DNA from: Zwartia sp.
Lineage (GTDB): Bacteria > Pseudomonadota > Gammaproteobacteria > Burkholderiales > Burkholderiaceae_B
NCBI GenBank assembly: GCA_030653405.1
Contig: JAURZO010000159.1
Coordinates: forward strand, 1-25,335
Reading direction: 5' to 3'
DNA length: 25,335 bases
Under the pieces are notes generated by a model. The model was given only the letters and a program-made list of their open reading frames with translations. It did not search any database and was not told the origin of the DNA. This document shows positions 24,015 through 25,335 of this stretch, piece after piece. How positions within the stretch are numbered: the first letter of the stretch is position 1; each line of letters begins with the position of its first letter. The position numbers were made by a program, and so were the translations under genes.

Positions 24015-25335
24015 CTAGCGATAGCGGATCAGGGCACTCCGAATCGTCGATACTGGCACGTCAAGTGCCCATGCCGCTGCAACCGCCGCTAAACATTGGC
24101 TGAGTGCCTCTGGATGATTGGTCTGTTGTCCCGGACCGATTTCCTCCAGAGAGAGCAGGATCTGTCGGGTATCGCCGTGCGCCAGCACGATGCTGCGTTG
24201 TTCGATCGTGACGGCGCGCTTGCCCTCTTTTAAATGCGAGAGCAGGGCGGGTGAATCTGCTGATGGACTGTAAAGCGTAATCTCGCCGTCACAGTACTGC
24301 GCCATCGAGACCACGTTGGCATCATCCGCATTCAGAACACCTGCACCATGTGGCCAGACAACATCGACTTGCGTCCGATAGACCTTAATCAAGTCTTCGA
24401 CAGTGTCAAAGTCATGGTAGGCCACATCCGCGCGTTTAAAGATATCGTCAAACTCGATATCGGTGACGATACCGACCGAGCAGCGGTCATAACACAGACC
24501 TTTGGTCAGAATGTCGATTCCGCTGTTTTCGATGACGGCGGCTTCGACTTCGAGGTTGAGCAATAGGCGTCTGGCTTGATCCCACTCAGAGCCATCACCC
24601 TCAAAAAGCTTTCTAGAGCCGACATACAAACCCCTTGTGCAAGCCAGGCCGGTACACCAGCCGTGCGCACTCAGTAAATGATGGGTCAGATGCGCGATGT
24701 CGGTCGTGCCATGAGAGCCGGTAATGCCGACCAGAGGAATGCTGCCATTTTCTTGGTCGGGGAAAATGTGATCGATGATGGCGCGACCGACCGGACGCGA
24801 AAGGCCAGAGGCGGGTTTGAGGTGCATGAGCAGTCCAGGGCCTGCATTGACCTCGACGATGGCGCCACCTTGTGTATGGAGCGGTTGAGAGATGTCTTCG
24901 ACCACCAGATCGATGCCCGCCACATCAAGGCCCACTGTCTTGGCCGCGAGCGCAGCCATTGCGATGACCTCTGGGTGCACGTCATCCGTGCAATCAAAAG
25001 CCACATTGCCGTTGCGCTGAATCAGGACCTCTCGGCCCTCAGGTACGACACTGTCAGCGTGAAAGCCCTGACGGGTCAGTTCAAGTCTGGCGGCGGAGTC
25101 GATGCGCACAGGATTCAGTGGCTGATCTTCACCACGTCCGCGTCGGGGGTCAGAGTTAATCTGGCTGGTGATGAGCTCTTGCACGGTCTGCTTGCCATCA
25201 CCCACAACGCTCGCGGCTTGCCCTTTGGCTGCCGCGGCGAGCTTGCCCCCCACAACCAACAGACGATGCTCGTTGCCACGAATAAAACGCTCAACCAGCA
25301 CGCCAGAACCTTCGTCTACGGCGACTTCATAGGCC
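24015..25335 (-). CDS. cphA: Cyanophycin synthetase, short CphA2-like form, 5' part outside the window
   Basis: About 439 residues of the C-terminal part are visible; the frame runs off the right edge (AYEVAVDEGSGVLVERFI). The ATP-grasp end is recognisable in ERFIRGNEHRLLVVGG, GIDLVVEDI and IVEVNAGPG. The Mur-ligase-like domain follows with IPLVGITGSHGTTDIAHL. In CphA1 this P-loop is GTNGKTTT; here the lysine is absent (GSHGTT, bases ~24702-24719), so ATP binding by this domain is doubtful. The protein stops after the central Mur domain (SALIRYR) and lacks the usual final lobe of about 150 residues. CphA2-type enzymes and the shorter partner of paired betaproteobacterial synthetases share this design. 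It may extend chains from beta-Asp-Arg dipeptides or support a full CphA1 upstream. Bases after the stop show no continuing homology in any frame. Confidence 0.88.
   Translation of the reverse strand, partial: AYEVAVDEGSGVLVERFIRGNEHRLLVVGGKLAAAAKGQAASVVGDGKQTVQELITSQINSDPRRGRGEDQPLNPVRIDSAARLELTRQGFHADSVVPEGREVLIQRNGNVAFDCTDDVHPEVIAMAALAAKTVGLDVAGIDLVVEDISQPLHTQGGAIVEVNAGPGLLMHLKPASGLSRPVGRAIIDHIFPDQENGSIPLVGITGSHGTTDIAHLTHHLLSAHGWCTGLACTRGLYVGSRKLFEGDGSEWDQARRLLLNLEVEAAVIENSGIDILTKGLCYDRCSVGIVTDIEFDDIFKRADVAYHDFDTVEDLIKVYRTQVDVVWPHGAGVLNADDANVVSMAQYCDGEITLYSPSADSPALLSHLKEGKRAVTIEQRSIVLAHGDTRQILLSLEEIGPGQQTNHPEALSQCLAAVAAAWALDVPVSTIRSALIRYR

Noticed and set aside
24015..24030. Frameshift or premature stop shortening the cyanophycin synthetase
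   Set aside because: Bases 23922-24014 show no continuation of the Mur C-terminal lobe in any frame, and the loss of the P-loop lysine upstream fits a truly short form.

Overview
The window looks like a chromosomal stretch from a betaproteobacterium, most likely Burkholderiales close to Alcaligenaceae. This is inferred from two stand-alone Bug/TctC-type periplasmic receptors, a GsiA-like fused peptide-transporter ATPase, malate synthase G beside a short cyanophycin synthetase, and moderate GC. No RNA genes, insertion sequences, phage genes or CRISPR arrays were seen, and no gene-free stretch exceeds 300 bases.

Left edge (1-1410): about the first 257 bases carry the start of a GC-rich DSD1/D-threonine-aldolase-like gene. 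It collides head-on with the truncated 3' end of an Fsr-type MFS exporter on the minus strand. The two share a 21-base stretch (237-257) that fits both proteins, so this may be an assembly chimera rather than biology.

Region 1411-3790: a Bug receptor gene and a D-cysteine desulfhydrase gene both lie on the minus strand. The receptor promoter has four 12-bp tandem repeats directly against its -35 box. Divergent promoters separate the desulfhydrase gene from the next operon.

Region 3791-10653 (plus strand): a peptide ABC importer operon (two permeases, a two-domain fused ATPase, a Tat-type binding protein) ends in an M81 (MlrC-like) metallopeptidase gene. Peptide uptake is thus coupled to an intracellular hydrolase.

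Region 10665-18459: a minus-strand acyl-CoA synthetase gene faces away from a second Bug receptor gene with its own terminator. A tight plus-strand operon follows: FAD, [2Fe-2S] and molybdopterin subunits of a xanthine-oxidase-family hydroxylase, an overlapping MoaD/ThiS-like sulfur carrier, and a 2-keto-4-pentenoate-hydratase-like enzyme. This looks like a catabolic module for an unidentified aromatic, heteroaromatic or alicyclic acid.

Region 18487-25335 (minus strand): N-acyl-D-amino-acid deacylase, M20 peptidase, malate synthase G, and the C-terminal part of a short cyanophycin synthetase whose Mur-ligase P-loop has lost its lysine (CphA2-like). Together the window reads as an accessory catabolic region for peptides, D-amino-acid derivatives and organic acids. 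The best candidates for undescribed biology are the Mo-hydroxylase/MoaD/hydratase operon, the importer-M81 operon, and the repeat-array promoter.
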